Shown: one piece after another, positions 1-11,999 of the stretch | Numbering within the stretch: the stretch's first letter is position 1 | How the letters are laid out: every line of letters starts with the position of its first letter | NCBI GenBank assembly: GCA_030407315.1 | Contig: JALQPE010000534.1 | Span: 30,422-94,421 of the forward strand | Length of the DNA: 64,000 nt | Origin: Asparagopsis taxiformis | Lineage: Eukaryota; Rhodophyta; Florideophyceae; Bonnemaisoniales; Bonnemaisoniaceae | Direction: 5' to 3' | The notes under the pieces: model-generated | Database searches by the model: none | What the model was told of the DNA's origin: nothing | What the model saw: the letters and a program-made list of their open reading frames with translations, nothing else | Program-made: the position numbers and the translations under genes

Positions 1-1175
1 CTATTCAAAAATTGGCCGCCCAACTTTCAGTAATGTCCTGTTCTTCGAGACATCACACCGCTGCTAGCTCTCACCAAGACTCCTAGATCATATTGGATTG
101 TAGTGCATTTGCAAAGTAATAGCGAGTAAAGGAATACATTCACAGGTGAAACGGAGTAATTTCGGTGAAATGATTTTGTAATCAAGCCAGAACAGTGCAT
201 CCAGCGTACCAGACAAAAAGATGAGCGAAAGTACGGATAGACGCTACAATGTTAAGTAATGTAATGTGGTGTGATACGATATGAGTAATCTAATTCCAAA
301 CATATCTACATATGTTTAGGCAGAAATTGTAGTAAACATTTCAACCTTCCCTCTACAACACATTCGTACGGGGTAAGATGCACAAATGCAGATAACATGT
401 AAATGAACAAACCTACCGTCTCCATGTCACATTTTCCACCACCCGCATTCGCATCAATTTTCTCTCGCACTACAACCAACAAACAAACAGTTTACGCAAT
501 ATCAGCCCTACTACCGTCGACTTACTCACCCACTCAATCACCTACCCAAACAACACTCCACTATCATTAATCATTCCGTGTAGTTCAATTCTGTTCCTCT
601 GACTACGAAATGTGGAAGCTAGTCGACTCAACATGTGTTCAAAGTTGCGTAAAATTGTTGAGGTGCACATGCAACGAAATGCAATCGGAAACTATTTCCC
701 TATCCAGATATTCTATATGAATCACTTACTAATTTAGTTGATGATGATGGAAACCATGTTTTCTATGCCGAAAAACAAATAGCTGCCTCCCTTGTGCTGA
801 GACGCATCACGTGCTGAACGTTACCGAAGAAGAAGATTTCCTATTGTATACGTTACGAAGAAGGCTCTTCTGAAGAGCACAATAGCCTACCAGACCGCAT
901 CTACAGACCACTTCTTTCAACCAATCCCTAATAAAGCAACGAAAGAGTATTTCAGTCGCAAACTGCTTATTAATTCAAGTTACCAAGAGTGTCTATGTAC
1001 CATTTTTTTATGTCCAGTAGACCTATACTAATAAAAGCGTGTGCACCAAAACTGAACGATGTGAACATTCCAACAACCTCCACCACCTGGTTCCAGCATT
1101 GACACTGCTTCAGAGAGGGCTTAAAGGACCCGCTGTGTCTAGAGCCATTCCTAAAAATAAAAATCTTTTTCACGA
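1..1175. other. Intergenic, no gene seen
   Basis: AT-rich sequence with only short frames showing no recognisable motif on either strand. No LTR ends or repeats were noticed. It flanks the tRNA gene. Confidence 0.5.
1153..1163 (-). terminator. RNA polymerase III terminator of tRNA-Val
   Basis: Two runs of five T on the minus strand begin 12 bases past the tRNA 3' end. This is the usual pol III stop signal. Confidence 0.8.
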
Positions 1176-1249
1176 TACTCTTGTGGAGGGTCGAACTCCA
1201 GACCTCTAGCATGTGAGGCTAGCGCTCTAACCAACTGAGCTACAAGAGC
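1176..1249 (-). tRNA. tRNA-Val (anticodon CAC)
   Basis: On the minus strand a full cloverleaf can be read. The 7-bp acceptor stem is GCTCTTG pairing with CAAGAGT, with a G-T pair at the end. The D arm is GCTC-AGTTGGTTA-GAGC. The anticodon stem CTAGC/GCTAG encloses the 7-base loop CTCACAT, so the anticodon is CAC (valine, GUG codons). The variable loop is 5 bases and the T arm is TGGAG-TTCGACC-CTCCA. There is no intron and no encoded CCA, as expected for a eukaryotic nuclear tRNA. The discriminator base is A. Confidence 0.95.
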
Positions 1250-1737
1250 TCTCTACGCTGGACATATACAATTTTTCCCAAATTCTAAATAAAATTTTTT
1301 CGGCTAAGAGTTCGGGCCGTTCTATCCATAGGAAATCAGGTAGTGGAACTATTTGTTTATTTGGAGAGGCCCAATGTTCCTCTTTGGAGGACCAGTGTCT
1401 ATCCAAGTGGCTTCATATGAGGCCACTTGCACCCCCATAGATCAAAATTGAAATGATAAATCAATAGTGGGTGCATTCAGAAATTCACCACTTGACTACA
1501 CTACTTTTGAGCCAATGATTGTACAAGGAAAGTAGTTGGATGTCTACCACTTTGAACGCGGAGTAGTTGTCTACTCCGCTCCTTACACCCAGCGCTCGTT
1601 ATAAAATGAAGTCATACATTGGAAAACAGACTGTCCTTCGCGGTATGAGGGCCATAGTCTGAACAAAAAGGGACTGTCGGACTATGAATCGAACATTTCT
1701 ACCTTGTTGAGGATGGGTTTATGAATCATTATAGCTT
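1250..1737. other. Spacer, no gene seen
   Basis: No recognisable gene or repeat between the tRNA and the Copia insertion. The last five bases (1738-1742, GATGA) are the target duplication of that element. Confidence 0.5.
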
Positions 1738-1742
1738 GATGA

Positions 1743-1844
1743 TGTTAAGATGATCGTGTGATGATCGGTTTATTGTCTCATGACGGTCGGCGGTTGAGGT
1801 TTAAATCTGATTCACTAGCTGTAAATACTGTAAGTTATTCGTCA
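1743..1844 (-). repeat. 3' LTR of the 1.7-6.3 kb Copia element
   Basis: 102 bp, beginning TGTTAAGATG and ending TTATTCGTCA on the plus strand. It differs from the partner at 6216-6317 by one base. The motif GTTATTCGTCA recurs just inside the element near 1881. Confidence 0.93.
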
Positions 1845-1888
1845 GGAGCCTGATATTGGACACGGCGTGTAAAGGGAGAAGTTATTCG

Positions 1889-4800
1889 TCAGTCGCCGCA
1901 CGGCGTGGGCGATGTGAGGCGAAGGAGGCCTATCTTGTTGATGAATTGTGCCGGTTTAAGGGCTTTCGTAAGCATGTCTGACGGGTTGGAGCTAGAGGGA
2001 ATGTGGGTCGGAGCTATTAGTTTGTTGGTAAACTGCTCACGAAGCCAATGGTACTTGATGTCGATATGGCGGGACTTAGGTGTTGGAAAAGTAGCTTTCG
2101 TGGTGGTGATAGCTGCAGCGTTGTCTATGTAAATGGTGACCGGAGATATAGTGGGATGTACAGTTTCAGTGAGGAAGTTGGATATGGTGAGGGCTAGTTG
2201 GGAAGTATGGAAACTGGCGACGTACTCGGCATGGTGTGTGGAGGGGGCAACGTGGTCTTGTCGCTTAGATTGCCATGAAATGTGAGAATTTTTGTAAAGG
2301 ATTAGGGATCCAGTAGTGGATCGACGTGTTGTGGGACATGCAGCGTGGTCTTCATCTGAATAGGCTGTGAGTGGGGATGAGTATCCACGTTTGTATAGGA
2401 TACAAGTGTGTCGCGTGCTTTTGAGGTATCGGAGAACTATTAGTGCGGCTTTCCAGTGGTGAGTAGTTGGTGAATTGGAGAAGCGCCCTAGGAAACCGAC
2501 AATGAATGAAATGTCGGGGCGAGTACAGTCTGTGACATAGCGAAGGGAGCCAATGAGTGATTTGTAGTCAAATTTTGTTGTGTCGAGCGGGGAATCTGTG
2601 TTGTTTCCTGCCGATATGAGTTCAGAGGCAATGGGTGAGTTGAATGTTTTGGAGTCAGTGAGTCGAAAACGTTCAAGGAGGGAGCCAATGTATGCTGGTT
2701 GGGATATGAGTATGCCTTCTTTGGAGTGTGTCACTTTCCAACCAAGTATGTGTTCGACGGTGCCAAGGTCTTTAAGGGTGTATTTGTGTTGGATAGCGGA
2801 TTTGACTTCCTGAACTAGTTGTTCGGAGTTGGTTACGACTAAGAAGTCGTCCACGGTGATCACTAGGAGTACAAATGATTGGTCATCGGATGGATCACGG
2901 TGTATAAAAGAGCATGAGTCACTGGAGAGGCGGGTAAAGCAGATATTCTGTACGTGAGAGGCAAGGCCGTCGGCGAATATTTTACAGGCCTGTTTGCTGC
3001 CATAAATGTTGCCTTTCAGTTTGGCAAAATGGTCAGGATACTTTTTGGAGCCGTCAAAACGGGAAGACTGTTGGAGATAGACTTCTATGTTGGGTGGCAG
3101 GCGTTCATGTAGAAAGGCAGACTCAAGGTCCCAATGGTATATCTTGTAGTCGTGTGTGGCAGCCAGAGACAGTGCAGTGGGGATAGAGTCACGGTTGGCA
3201 ACGGGACTTGTGACATCTTTAGGGTCATAATGAGTGCCGGCAATTTGCTGGTCGCCGCGAATTGTGCAGCGTGCTTTTCGAAGGGTTGGACGACCATTAC
3301 TGTCTTGTTTGACTTTGAGTATGGTTGTGACAGGAAGCAATTTGGTGTTTGGGGGTAGTTTCGATCTGGGGATGTATTCAAGTATGTCACGGCGCTCGAG
3401 GCTGTCTAGTTCATTGTTCCAGGCTAGTTCCCAAAGTGAAGAGTCCAGTGCGCTACGTGCTTGTTGGACTGTTTTGGGAAATGTGAAAGGTGGGTTCGAA
3501 TCAATGGTGTTTGTGATTACATATGATGTGTTGACGGGGTCTGTCGCAGGGTTATAGATGGTGAAGTCTTTTGCTCGGCATATACCGGTCTTGTTGGTGT
3601 GGGGATCAAAGAAGTGGTAATGAGTATAGCTTTATCGGCCGATGTAATGGACGAGTCGAGCTCTGGGATCAAGTTTCTTGTGTGGTGTTCTGTTGTGGAC
3701 AAAACCTGGGATGCCGAAGGGAAGGAGCGTATCGATTTGTGGTGTGCAGTTGCGATATAGAGCAGAATGTAATTGGCCGGTGGCACTGTGTGGTGAATGG
3801 TTATGTGTGTCGGTCGCCGCATATATGGCATATTCCCAGAGTGAGAGGGGTAAGCGAGAGGTGAGAAGATTAGTTCGGGCAGTGTCGAGGAGCGAGCGAT
3901 TGATGCGTTCCGCCAATGAATTTTCTTGTGGTGTATGTGGCACAGTAGGATGTGTATTAATGAGTTCAGCGTTGTAAAACTGTAGCATATCGCGGCTGTA
4001 ATATTCAACAGCGTTGTCGGAAGTTAAGTCTGTGATGCGGTGGGGACTATGGTGGTGTGTGTTTGTAATGTGGGATTTCAGGGCTGCAGCGGCAAGAGAT
4101 TTGGTGGGTGCGCAATGGACGGTAAGGTACCGACTGCCTTCGTCCAAAAATGTGATGAAGAATCTGTTGTTTTGGAGTGAGGTGTTAGGAAGAGGACCGC
4201 ATATATCTGTGTGGAGATGGCTGCCAATGGCGTCAGTGCGTGTGCGGCGGTGAAATGGTGCGGCAGAACGTTTGCCAATTGCGCAGCCGGAGCAGGTAAA
4301 TTTGGTTGGAGGGGGGCGTAGTAGGGTTTTTGGTAAATTGTCGACTAGGCGGTGTCTGGCCATGTAATGAAGCTTTTTGGGGTGCACATGATTCATTTTT
4401 AAATGCCATTCGTGATAATCACGGATGGTGGAAGGAAAGTCAATGTGCATTTTGTGTGGCCGGCGAGGGAACGATGGGGTTTTTGATGTTGTCGCCTTTT
4501 TGCGTTTGATGACTTCTATACGGTGAAGAGGTGCTGACCTTTTCTTTACGCGGTGTCGAGTAGATGCATTGCGGTTCTTTGAAGTTTTTGACGTGGTTTT
4601 CGTCATTGTTTTGGGTTTCTGGGGAAATACACGCGCAATGAGGGAGTGTGAATTGGTAGGAATTTGTGGGGAGGGAGTGACCAATTTATATAATTGGTTA
4701 GTAGACTTGGGGATGGTGACGAGAATCTCGTCGTCCGCGGGGGGTTCAGATTTTCGTTTTATGTAGGCCTGATCTTCCTGGAATAGGACGTCATGTGACT

Positions 4801-5176
4801 TGGTTATTTCACTGACGGAGAGTAAGTTGGAACGTATAGCAGGAGAGACTACGGCCGTATGTGGTGGAAGTGTGAGAGAGTCGGAGATCGGAATGGAGAG
4901 TTCGTCGCGGTGGGTAATTGGTAAGGAGGAACCGTCGGCGATGTGGGTGATTGAGTTGTTGGGAGTCATTCCTGGTGGAGGAAGAGCAAGATGGGAGGGG
5001 TTAGCTCCGGAATCCAGATAGTAGTATGTCTCTTGAGGATAACTTACGGATTCGAGATCGTCCGAATGGTTGAACAGGGGATTGACATTGGAAGTGATGT
5101 CTTCATCCTCTGTAAGGGATATTTTAGCATGTGCAGGGGTCTGAGAGCGTGTGTTGTTGGAAGGCTTGTGGCGCAT
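1889..5176 (-). pseudogene. Copia pol: protease, integrase, RT, RNase H (one stop)
   Basis: A single reading frame from about 5176 down to 1889, broken only by an in-frame TAA at 3632-3634 just after the motif VHYIGR. Protease: YLDSGANPSH with the D-S-G-A active site. Integrase: H and C zinc ligands near C-S-G-C, then HTDICGP (first Asp), DNAVEYY (second Asp) and ENSLAER (Glu). Reverse transcriptase: TVDDFLVV carries the catalytic Asp pair. RNase H: AYSDEDHA and AEYVA. The order PR-IN-RT-RH is diagnostic of Copia. It lies downstream of the frameshifted gag and ends 45 bp from the 3' LTR. Confidence 0.88.
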
Positions 5177-6061
5177 GTAGAATTGTCATAGACGAGAGTG
5201 GCAGTATTGTGCGTGGGCGTACCATGTACAGTGCACCATTGTCCTTTGTAAGCTTGTGGGGAAGGGAAATAGTTTTTGGCGTTGAATCGAGAGGCACGAT
5301 GATGGAATTTGGCTTTTTGTTGGCGCCTGTTAAAGCGTGGGAATGATGTTGATGGATTGGGGACAGGAGTGCTGAGTCTGCTAGCTTGGGAAAGATCGTC
5401 ACATTTAATCACCATGCTTATGACGCGATCCATGGAGAGTGTGTTTTGTGGGTTCAGAGAATTATGGGTGTGGATGGTCTGAAGGAAAGCTGTCCAGTCC
5501 GGGTGCTGTTCTAAGCCCTCTAGTATAAATTGCAGGGTGGTATGTTCGGATTCGATCTGAGGGTAGTTTGCATGCAGCATGAGTGTGCGGGTCGCTTTAT
5601 GTTTAGCGATGTATTCGAAAACCGTCATACTGGTGGTCCATGTGATAGATTGTGCTTTCCTGCGGAGATTATCTGGTGTATGTTCGGGATTTGGTGCATT
5701 TATACGGGTGTGGAGCTTGTGATAGAGGATGTGTAGTGGTCCAGTGAGCTCGGTGTCCGTGAAAGAGTTGAGTATGTCGGGAGATAGCGTAGTGACGACG
5801 AGAAGTTGTACCTGGTTGTGTTTGGCCTTGGTGTGTTGCGAGGTCTTCTGGGGATAGTTCATCCGGGATAGGAATGGTGAGATAGCCATGAACGTCTTGA
5901 GCGCGAGCAAAATGCTCTACGCTGATACGCCAAGGTATAAAGTTGTCATGTGTGAGTAAGGGGATTTCAAGTTGGTGCTGCACGGCTGGGGCGGGATTCA
6001 TTGGAAATGTAAGATGATGGGAGAATGTGTGTTCTGAAGTGTCGGTGGGAGGATACGTCAC
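5100..6061 (-). pseudogene. Copia gag (two frameshifts)
   Basis: Gag region starting at the ATG at 6061. The frame shifts near 5830 and shifts back near 5170 into the pol frame, so gag-pol was originally one polyprotein. The C-terminal part ends in a Copia-style zinc knuckle, W-C-T-V-H-G then H and C. It packages element RNA in virus-like particles. The two compensating shifts are either damage or sequence error. Confidence 0.75.
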
Positions 6062-6201
6062 CGATCTGAGGTGTGTTGGCGGGAGGATGCGTCGCCGGAT
6101 CTAGGGTGTGTAGGCGGGAGAATGCGTCGCCGTTTGTTAGGAACCGAAATGGGTAAACGGAGAGGGGGGGAGGGTGATTGGAGAGGAAAATCGTTAAGCG
6201 T

Positions 6202-6215
6202 CTGGGCTCATAACC
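6202..6215 (-). promoter_or_regulatory. Primer binding site, half-tRNA initiator-Met type
   Basis: Directly inside the 5' LTR the minus strand reads GGTTATGAGCCCAG. This is complementary to a Met-tRNA anticodon arm (GGG, loop CTCATAA, CC), not to a tRNA 3' end. Drosophila copia and some algal Copia elements are known to use an internally cleaved initiator tRNA this way. Confidence 0.8.
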
Positions 6216-6317
6216 TGTTAAGATGATCGTGTGATGATCTGTTTATTGTCTCATGACGGTCGGCGGTTGAGGTTTAAATCTGATTCACTAGCTGTAAATA
6301 CTGTAAGTTATTCGTCA
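6216..6317 (-). repeat. 5' LTR of the 1.7-6.3 kb Copia element
   Basis: 102 bp, the 5' LTR when read on the minus strand. GATGA follows directly at 6318-6322 and matches the duplication at the far end. Confidence 0.93.
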
Positions 6318-6322
6318 GATGA

Positions 6323-6561
6323 TTCAGTTGTATCACATTGCGTGATCGTGATTTGCGCAATATGGCAATTCTTTGATTGTTTTTTGTTAATGTTTTGTTG
6401 TCTATCATATTGAGTGATTGTGGCCGGTGTGGCCGGTGCGATATGAAATCACTATTGACTTGTTTACAGATGTTTTACACGTGGTGTTTACAGTAGCTCT
6501 GCTCTTGTGCTATTGCCACAGAGATGTTACCCTCTCAGCCGTAGCTGAAAAATGATTTGTA
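6323..6561. other. Spacer between Copia elements
   Basis: AT-rich, no gene seen. Probably the degraded 5' end of the next element. Confidence 0.4.
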
Positions 6562-8627
6562 TTGCAGAATTCTTCAGGGAACCCACACCATGGCAATACT
6601 GAATTGCATAAGAGTAAGAAACTGTTAGCGTTACTGTTTAATAAAGACATCGAAGTGAGAACTACTTTTGATCAAGTTTCTCGGAAAGACAACGAACGCC
6701 TACCACTTTCTGTTGTTATGGGCCCAGATACTGGGAAATCAGCGCTTCCTTCGCATCCGCGTTTCACATGGGATATGCGAAATGTATCATGGACCGACGG
6801 CAAAGGGAACTAAGAGGACTATGCCTCCTCTGTAAAGTTATGGAGCTCATTCCATGACATGGTACCAGATACAAATACAAACAAGATACCAGCTGAACTA
6901 AAAGGGCTCATGCTACAGAGCCAATTGTTTGGACGTGCAAAGGAGTTATGCAAGGCAATCCCGGACAATGTTGTACAGTCACCTGATGGTGCAACTGCTA
7001 TTGGGCAGAAAGTTTTCAAGAGTGATCCACTTGCTGTAGTAAGTGAAGTATTTCAAGACTTCATTGCACTACTGAATACTAAACGTGGAGAAAGTGAGTC
7101 GTTCATGAATTCTGAGTCACGTTTTGAAGCACAAGTTGCAAAATTTAATGCACACTCCAAAGATATTGAGCTACACTCTTCATTGACTGCATTCATGCTG
7201 CTAAATAATGCTGACGTTGACAGTGGTCAACTAATTTATGTACTTGCAGCATCATCTCTGCGTGATACAAAATTTGATGCAAATGTGACAACATCAACGT
7301 TTCTCAAAGCTGTGTCTTACAGCTCAATATCATCTGTTTTGAGGTAATGAGACAGACCAAAGACCTCTGAAAATGTCTCACTATCTACCATACCACTACA
7401 GGCCAACAGTGCGATACGTATGCAACGTGGCCAACAAAGAAAACTGTCCCCACAGGAACTAGCTGACTTGAAGTCGCGAAGCACTGGCAGAAAATGCCAC
7501 CAAGTTGGACATTGGGCTGTTGACCACAATCGAGATGGATCTCTAGAACAAGGAGTAATTTCCATAGCTCCGAATGATACTACGAAAAGTTGTGCTTCAA
7601 AGACATTACATAAGAAAAAGTCTCTCACATTTAACATGGTGCAGATACAAGGAGGTAATTTAAATGTAACCATGTCAACATGGCCACTGCTTGATGATGG
7701 TGCGCCCTACAGTGTAATTGGAATTGATGAGTTCAAACTGCTACAGCCTCTACTCCTCCCAACATGGAATGGTTCTTTTGATCCTTTGCCTGACTCTATT
7801 GCAGACCGCCCATTCTGGCAATATGGTACTGGAGAGCATTCCAGTGATAGTAGGCCCATAATTGGATCGATCATCTTACAGACACAATCAGATAATGGCC
7901 ATATCGTATAGATACGCCACCTCATCATTCAAGGATCATCACAATGGATTGTTGGACGCAATGTAACTCGGCATTGCGACATCATACATATTGCAAAAAA
8001 CATGTTGCAGCTTCCAAAAGATATGACAGGGAACAGTCATGGCACAATTGAACTTCTGGATATTGATATGCACAGTTACATACCCTACAAGGCGTTTCTC
8101 TAATTTTAAGATGACCTCACTGTTCCACAAGCATCACAAATGTTTTGTGCAACAACAACGATACACAATGGGGACACTAACCGCCCTTGGAATAATCTAA
8201 GGAAAATTGTTGACAAAGTGCATCTACATGTTTGCGGTCACTCTACATACTCTGATAATAAGATAATTTTACAACGCAATGGTCTTTGGAGTGATGAAGT
8301 GCAGAAATACTTGTCAAGAGTTCTGGAAACATGCACTAGTTGCTCTGCAACCTCAGAGCCGAAGAAAATGAGGAAAGTTTCGCTGAGTGCGATGAGCCAC
8401 CAATTCAACGATGTAATATGTATTGACCACTTCCATTAGGCGACATGCGGGTTTCTCACATTATGGACTCAGCTACGAGATACTCCATTGGAGCTGTTGT
8501 TCCAGACACTTCTATGAAACATGCTATAGCAACACTGGATGCACAATGGATATCAACATTCTGGATACCGTGTGCAATTGTTTATGATCCAGCATTTGAC
8601 ACTGCTGAATTCCGTGAATTTTTGTGG
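6562..8627 (+). pseudogene. Old Copia-like gag-protease-integrase remnant
   Basis: Most of the segment reads in one frame interrupted by several stops (near 6811, 7345, 7909 and 8100), with a shift near 8440. Early residues resemble a Copia gag. A decayed knuckle (KCHQVGHW) follows, then a retropepsin-like LLDDGAPYSVIG. Next comes an integrase zinc finger (H...H then CTSC) and the core start CIDHFH, with a second Asp in IVYDPAF. The frame stops at about 8627, where GC-rich Gypsy sequence begins, so the integrase C-terminus and RT are missing. No LTRs were found. This is an old copy of a different Copia family from the 1.7 kb element. Confidence 0.7.
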
Positions 8628-9145
8628 CCGGGTAGCACGGCATAGCGCGTAACGTCGGCGAAGCGCGTCCACTGAAAGCGTCGCGGATAGAACTGACGAC
8701 GACTTAATTCCGCCCACGTCAGCATCGAGCGCGGCATGAATCGTAATGCAACCGGGTCGTCGTAACGCGCGCGCGGAGTCTTGTCGGGAGCGTCTTGCGC
8801 GGCAGACGGAAGTGAAACGGACGCAGGCGCGGGAACCGAACGGAGAGGTACACCGCTCTCAGAACGCGCGGCAGACGTAGAAGTTGGAGTCGCGGTGGCA
8901 TCCACAGTAGCGATGGCGTCAGGAGACGTGCCGAAGCCGCCTTCGCCACGACCGTTCGCAGGCAAGGGTACGGTTGAAGAAGATGCATGAGCCATGGACA
9001 TGTAGTAGGGACTCTCCGGGCTTGAGAGAGAAGGAAACGAGATGCGCGCGACGCGAGGAGACGCGTTAGTCGGCGTCACAGATTCGTCGCGAGGAGCAAC
9101 GCCAGCGCGAAGCCAACTAGGCAGAGCGTTATTGTCCTGCGACAT
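8628..9145 (-). CDS. Antisense frame next to a Gypsy LTR (truncated)
   Basis: ATG at 9145, about 210 bp from the LTR edge and opposite to the LTR polarity. The protein begins with an LPSWLRA motif and has a Ser/Ala/Pro-rich middle. It then carries SVSLPSAAQ, FMPRSM and YAVLPGHKN, where the Gypsy sequence stops; the frame runs another 46 bases into the flanking Copia remnant. A second copy at 41,098 shares all these blocks in the same antisense position, which argues for real coding. No domain is recognised. It could be gag-like if the LTR polarity assigned here is wrong. Confidence 0.5.
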
Positions 9146-9340
9146 CCTATAACGAGAGAGCGGGTGTCGTTAGCGAAGCGAACGCACGCGGGAATGGAAG
9201 AGGAGAATCGACGAGAGAAGAAGGTTGGAAGGGAAGAACAGAAGAGAGTAGGAAGCAGAAGAAGAATGGAGAGGAGTAGGAAGGACAAAGAGATGAAGAT
9301 GCACACGGAAAGATAACGCGCGAGGACGCGCTGTGGAGTT

Positions 9341-9356
9341 AGTCGGGGGGGGGGAG
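9341..9356 (+). promoter_or_regulatory. Polypurine tract
   Basis: An AGTC followed by a long G run and AG lies immediately before the LTR start TGTGGTGC. The second copy (minus strand, just above 40,924) also has a G-rich tract before the same LTR start. Confidence 0.6.
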
Positions 9357-10165
9357 TGTGGTGCAATTTAAGTTGGTCGATGGAATCGATGCGAGCTCGC
9401 GCGTTTACGTAAGTCCGCAAGCATCCGTTTGAGTTAGTTAGTAAGCGAGTGCACGCGTAGTGTCTTGATTACGTGCCACGGAGCGTCGATGCGAGCGCGT
9501 GCGCGCGAACGTTGCCACGAAACCGCGAGCTGCGCAACGTGTAGCGATTTCCGCGAATTTCCCTTTATTTCCCCTTTTTGGGTTTTTTATGACGAAAGTC
9601 TTTTTCCCAAATAGTTCCCTTTTTGCGTGCGAGCGTGCGGCCGCCGCCGGCCGGCCACACAAGGACAGTCTGTCCCAAGTAAGTTAGCTATTAGTGGTCG
9701 CATTGCTTCGCACTCTACCAATAAACGGTCAGCACCTTCGCAGCTACGAGTTAAGCGTTGAGAGCGTCGCGAGGACCGATTGCGTTACGACGTTGCGTGG
9801 GGGGTTGCTTACGATCGCCGACGTTCGCGTGCGCGCTGCGCATAAACCGATCGTCGAACTGCGTCGCACCGCGATAGCGCGCGTTGCATCGCACGCCACT
9901 AGGCCAGGGACTTACGACCCCTGTGTGAATGGCGTTGTGCTCGAGTTTACTCGGTGATCTCACCCTGAGATCACGGCTTGCGCCGGCCCGCGAATCCCGT
10001 GTTGCGATCGACCCCTGCGCGTTCCGCCGTCGTACCATCCGATCGCCACCGCGACCGAGCGACGTGCGAACCGCAAGTTCAACCAGAGCGATCCGGTTCA
10101 CCTCGCCCTGACACGGTTGCAATTCTAGAATTCCCTTAGCGATCACCATCCCGGCTGGTCCTACA
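9357..10165 (+). repeat. Gypsy LTR, family A
   Basis: About 809 bp, starting TGTGGTGCAATTT and ending GGTCCTACA. Polarity is set by the polypurine tract before it and the primer site after it. A reverse-oriented relative lies at 40,136-40,924, sharing the CTTTTTGGG/TTTTTTATGACGAAAG stretch and both ends. Having both a polypurine tract and a primer site on one LTR suggests two element bodies joined by recombination. Confidence 0.7.
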
Positions 10166-10167
10166 AC

Positions 10168-10180
10168 TGGTATCTCGACC
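10168..10180 (+). promoter_or_regulatory. Gypsy primer binding site, family A
   Basis: TGGTATCTCGACC lies two bases past the LTR end. The near-identical TGGTCTCTCGACC follows the other LTR at 11,900. TGG plus conserved bases just after an LTR is the usual complement of a tRNA 3' end. The tRNA was not identified. Confidence 0.65.
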
Positions 10181-10742
10181 TAGAATTGCGCGAACCGACA
10201 TGCGAACTCAGCGAAGAACAGAAACTCCGCTTGGGGAAACACAGAACGCCAAACTTATCGCTTACTCTAATTTTACCTTTCTCCGTTCGTCGTGCGCGAC
10301 AGCGAGGGCGATTGACGCGTGCGCGCGTATCGCTATCCCGGAAGCAGTGTTATAGCCTCGCTGGTTTTGTATAACTACCCTATCTCTACTACGACAGTTC
10401 GCCGCGCGGAACGACGCGATCGACGACGCAGCGCGTGCGCGCGCTAGTTCGCAACCCTAACGCGGGTTCGGCGGTGCCGAAAATATTGGGTTCGCGGACG
10501 ATCGAGACCAGTCTTCGCGCGTTCCGAGCGAGGAAGAAGCCCTCCTGCGAGCGAACTCGTCCCTCTCACCCTTACTACGGGCGCCCGATACGCAGACAAT
10601 TTTCGGGAAGCTCTTCCCTTTTTACTTGCCAATTTTTCGACGCGCCGACGCTCGATTTTGACGCGCGCCGAATTCCCCTTTCTCCTTTCCCATCATCCCT
10701 TTTTCCCTTTTCCCTAGGCGACGATCGAACGCAACCGCGCCG

Positions 10743-11240
10743 ATGGACCCATCCGCGCCCGGACGATCGAACGCGCCAACCGAACCGCCGCCAGTCGCGT
10801 CGCAAACGCACGCAGTCGACGCACTGGTCGCTTCACATATCCCTGACCCTACCGCTTCCCCGTGGCCGCCGTTACCGACGCAAGCGCTCGCGAGCATCGA
10901 CGACGACGCGCAAACCTCAGACAACAGCGCCGCAATGAAGCGCGAGGCCGAGTTCCGCGTTTCTGACGCGCACGCTACGCCGTCCGCAACGCTTCCGAGC
11001 TTAGTTCGACAAGTACTGGACGGCCCGACGTTCCAATGCATACTCCAGGCAGAATTACGAGCTGCGGTGGACCGCGCCATCAAGGGCCAATCACGTGGAC
11101 TAACGGCTCAGATGAGGGCGCAGGTCCACAACCTAATCGTCACTACGATGGACTCCCGCGAGGAGCAAAATACCGACCGCGCGAACGTCGTTACGCGCGA
11201 AAACCGAACGCGAACCGCAGCGCGCGCGACTCCGATGTAG
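10743..11240 (+). CDS. Gag-like N-terminal frame (Gypsy, partial)
   Basis: A 165-residue frame beginning MDPSAPGR, about 560 bp downstream of the primer site, where a gag start would lie. It is Pro/Ala-rich and then Arg-rich, without a zinc knuckle. Its stop overlaps the proposed start of the next LTR (11,236), so it is probably a gag cut short by another insertion. It is not clearly similar to the gag at 12,000. Function is inferred from position only. Confidence 0.35.
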   Translation: MDPSAPGRSNAPTEPPPVASQTHAVDALVASHIPDPTASPWPPLPTQALASIDDDAQTSDNSAAMKREAEFRVSDAHATPSATLPSLVRQVLDGPTFQCILQAELRAAVDRAIKGQSRGLTAQMRAQVHNLIVTTMDSREEQNTDRANVVTRENRTRTAARATPM

Positions 11241-11900
11241 TATACGTGGCAATTCCGAAATTGCAAATATTTACGTTTTCCGCGGAATTCGAATTTCGGC
11301 GGACACGACCGGCGACAGCAATGCACGGACATTGCTGGCGCATGCGCGCGCGCAACCGGCACACGTGTGCAACGAACGTACTGGCAACGGACAACGGACC
11401 AACGGGTCCCTACGTGTGACCCACAAGGTCCTTTCCCATTCGGGGACGTTACGAGCAGTGTTTACACTGTAAAGCGATGCCATCGTGGCTATATAGGTAT
11501 TGGCATCGTGCCGGGAGGGAAAGGGGACAATTCATCGAACGAGCAACGGCTCTAGTCTACGACTGACTTCTACGTTTTACGTTTACGTTTTGCCTAGCGA
11601 GGCTTCGTCTCCGTCGAGCTGCGTACTCCCTACCCATCGCCGCACGTAAGGCTGATTGCGTGTAGTGCCTACGGGCTTGGTTGAGAGCGCCTCCGGTGAC
11701 GTGCCACCTCGTTTACCGAACGTAATCCTCGCGTGGATTGTTGCGTCGTCACGCTCGTGTCTACTCGCTAACCACTCTACCTTCTACCGTTCTAACAATA
11801 CAGTCAAACACCAGCGGGTGGACTGCTCGTTTCGTTTCGTAAGGACAGGGTGTCCACTAGCTCGTACCAGCTACTTCGTCTAACGAACTATCGTTCCACA
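11236..11900 (+). repeat. Gypsy LTR-like segment, family B (start tentative)
   Basis: The right end is supported by TTCCACA followed after one base by a primer site. The left end is proposed at TGTAGTATACG because it gives TGT...ACA ends. A TATA-like GCTATATAGG lies near 11,489. No partner LTR was found downstream of pol. Confidence 0.45.
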
Positions 11901-11901
11901 C

Positions 11902-11914
11902 TGGTCTCTCGACC
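11902..11914 (+). promoter_or_regulatory. Gypsy primer binding site, family B
   Basis: TGGTCTCTCGACC, one base past the LTR end and about 85 bp before the gag ATG at 12,000. It matches the family A site at all but one base. Confidence 0.65.
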
Positions 11915-11999
11915 TAGAAGTTGCTACGAGCATAACGACAACCAACGAGGTTGAGCTCTTTTACGTTAACGAAAAGCTACGTGCTACAGACGACGGTCT

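Larger units (their letters stand above)
1743..6317 (-). mobile_element. Copia-type LTR retrotransposon, complete insertion
   Basis: A 4,575-bp element on the minus strand is bounded by two 102-bp LTRs that differ at one base. Both LTRs read TG...CA on the plus strand. The 5-bp target duplication GATGA lies at 1738-1742 and 6318-6322. Inside are gag, protease, integrase, then reverse transcriptase and RNase H, which is the Copia order. The near-identical LTRs say the insertion is young, yet the reading frame is broken (two shifts in gag, one stop in pol). It was therefore probably mobilised in trans, or was damaged very recently. The LTRs are unusually short. Confidence 0.95.

Noticed and set aside
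970..1212. 80-codon minus-strand frame overlapping the tRNA
   Set aside because: It overlaps the tRNA-Val gene and shows no protein motif.
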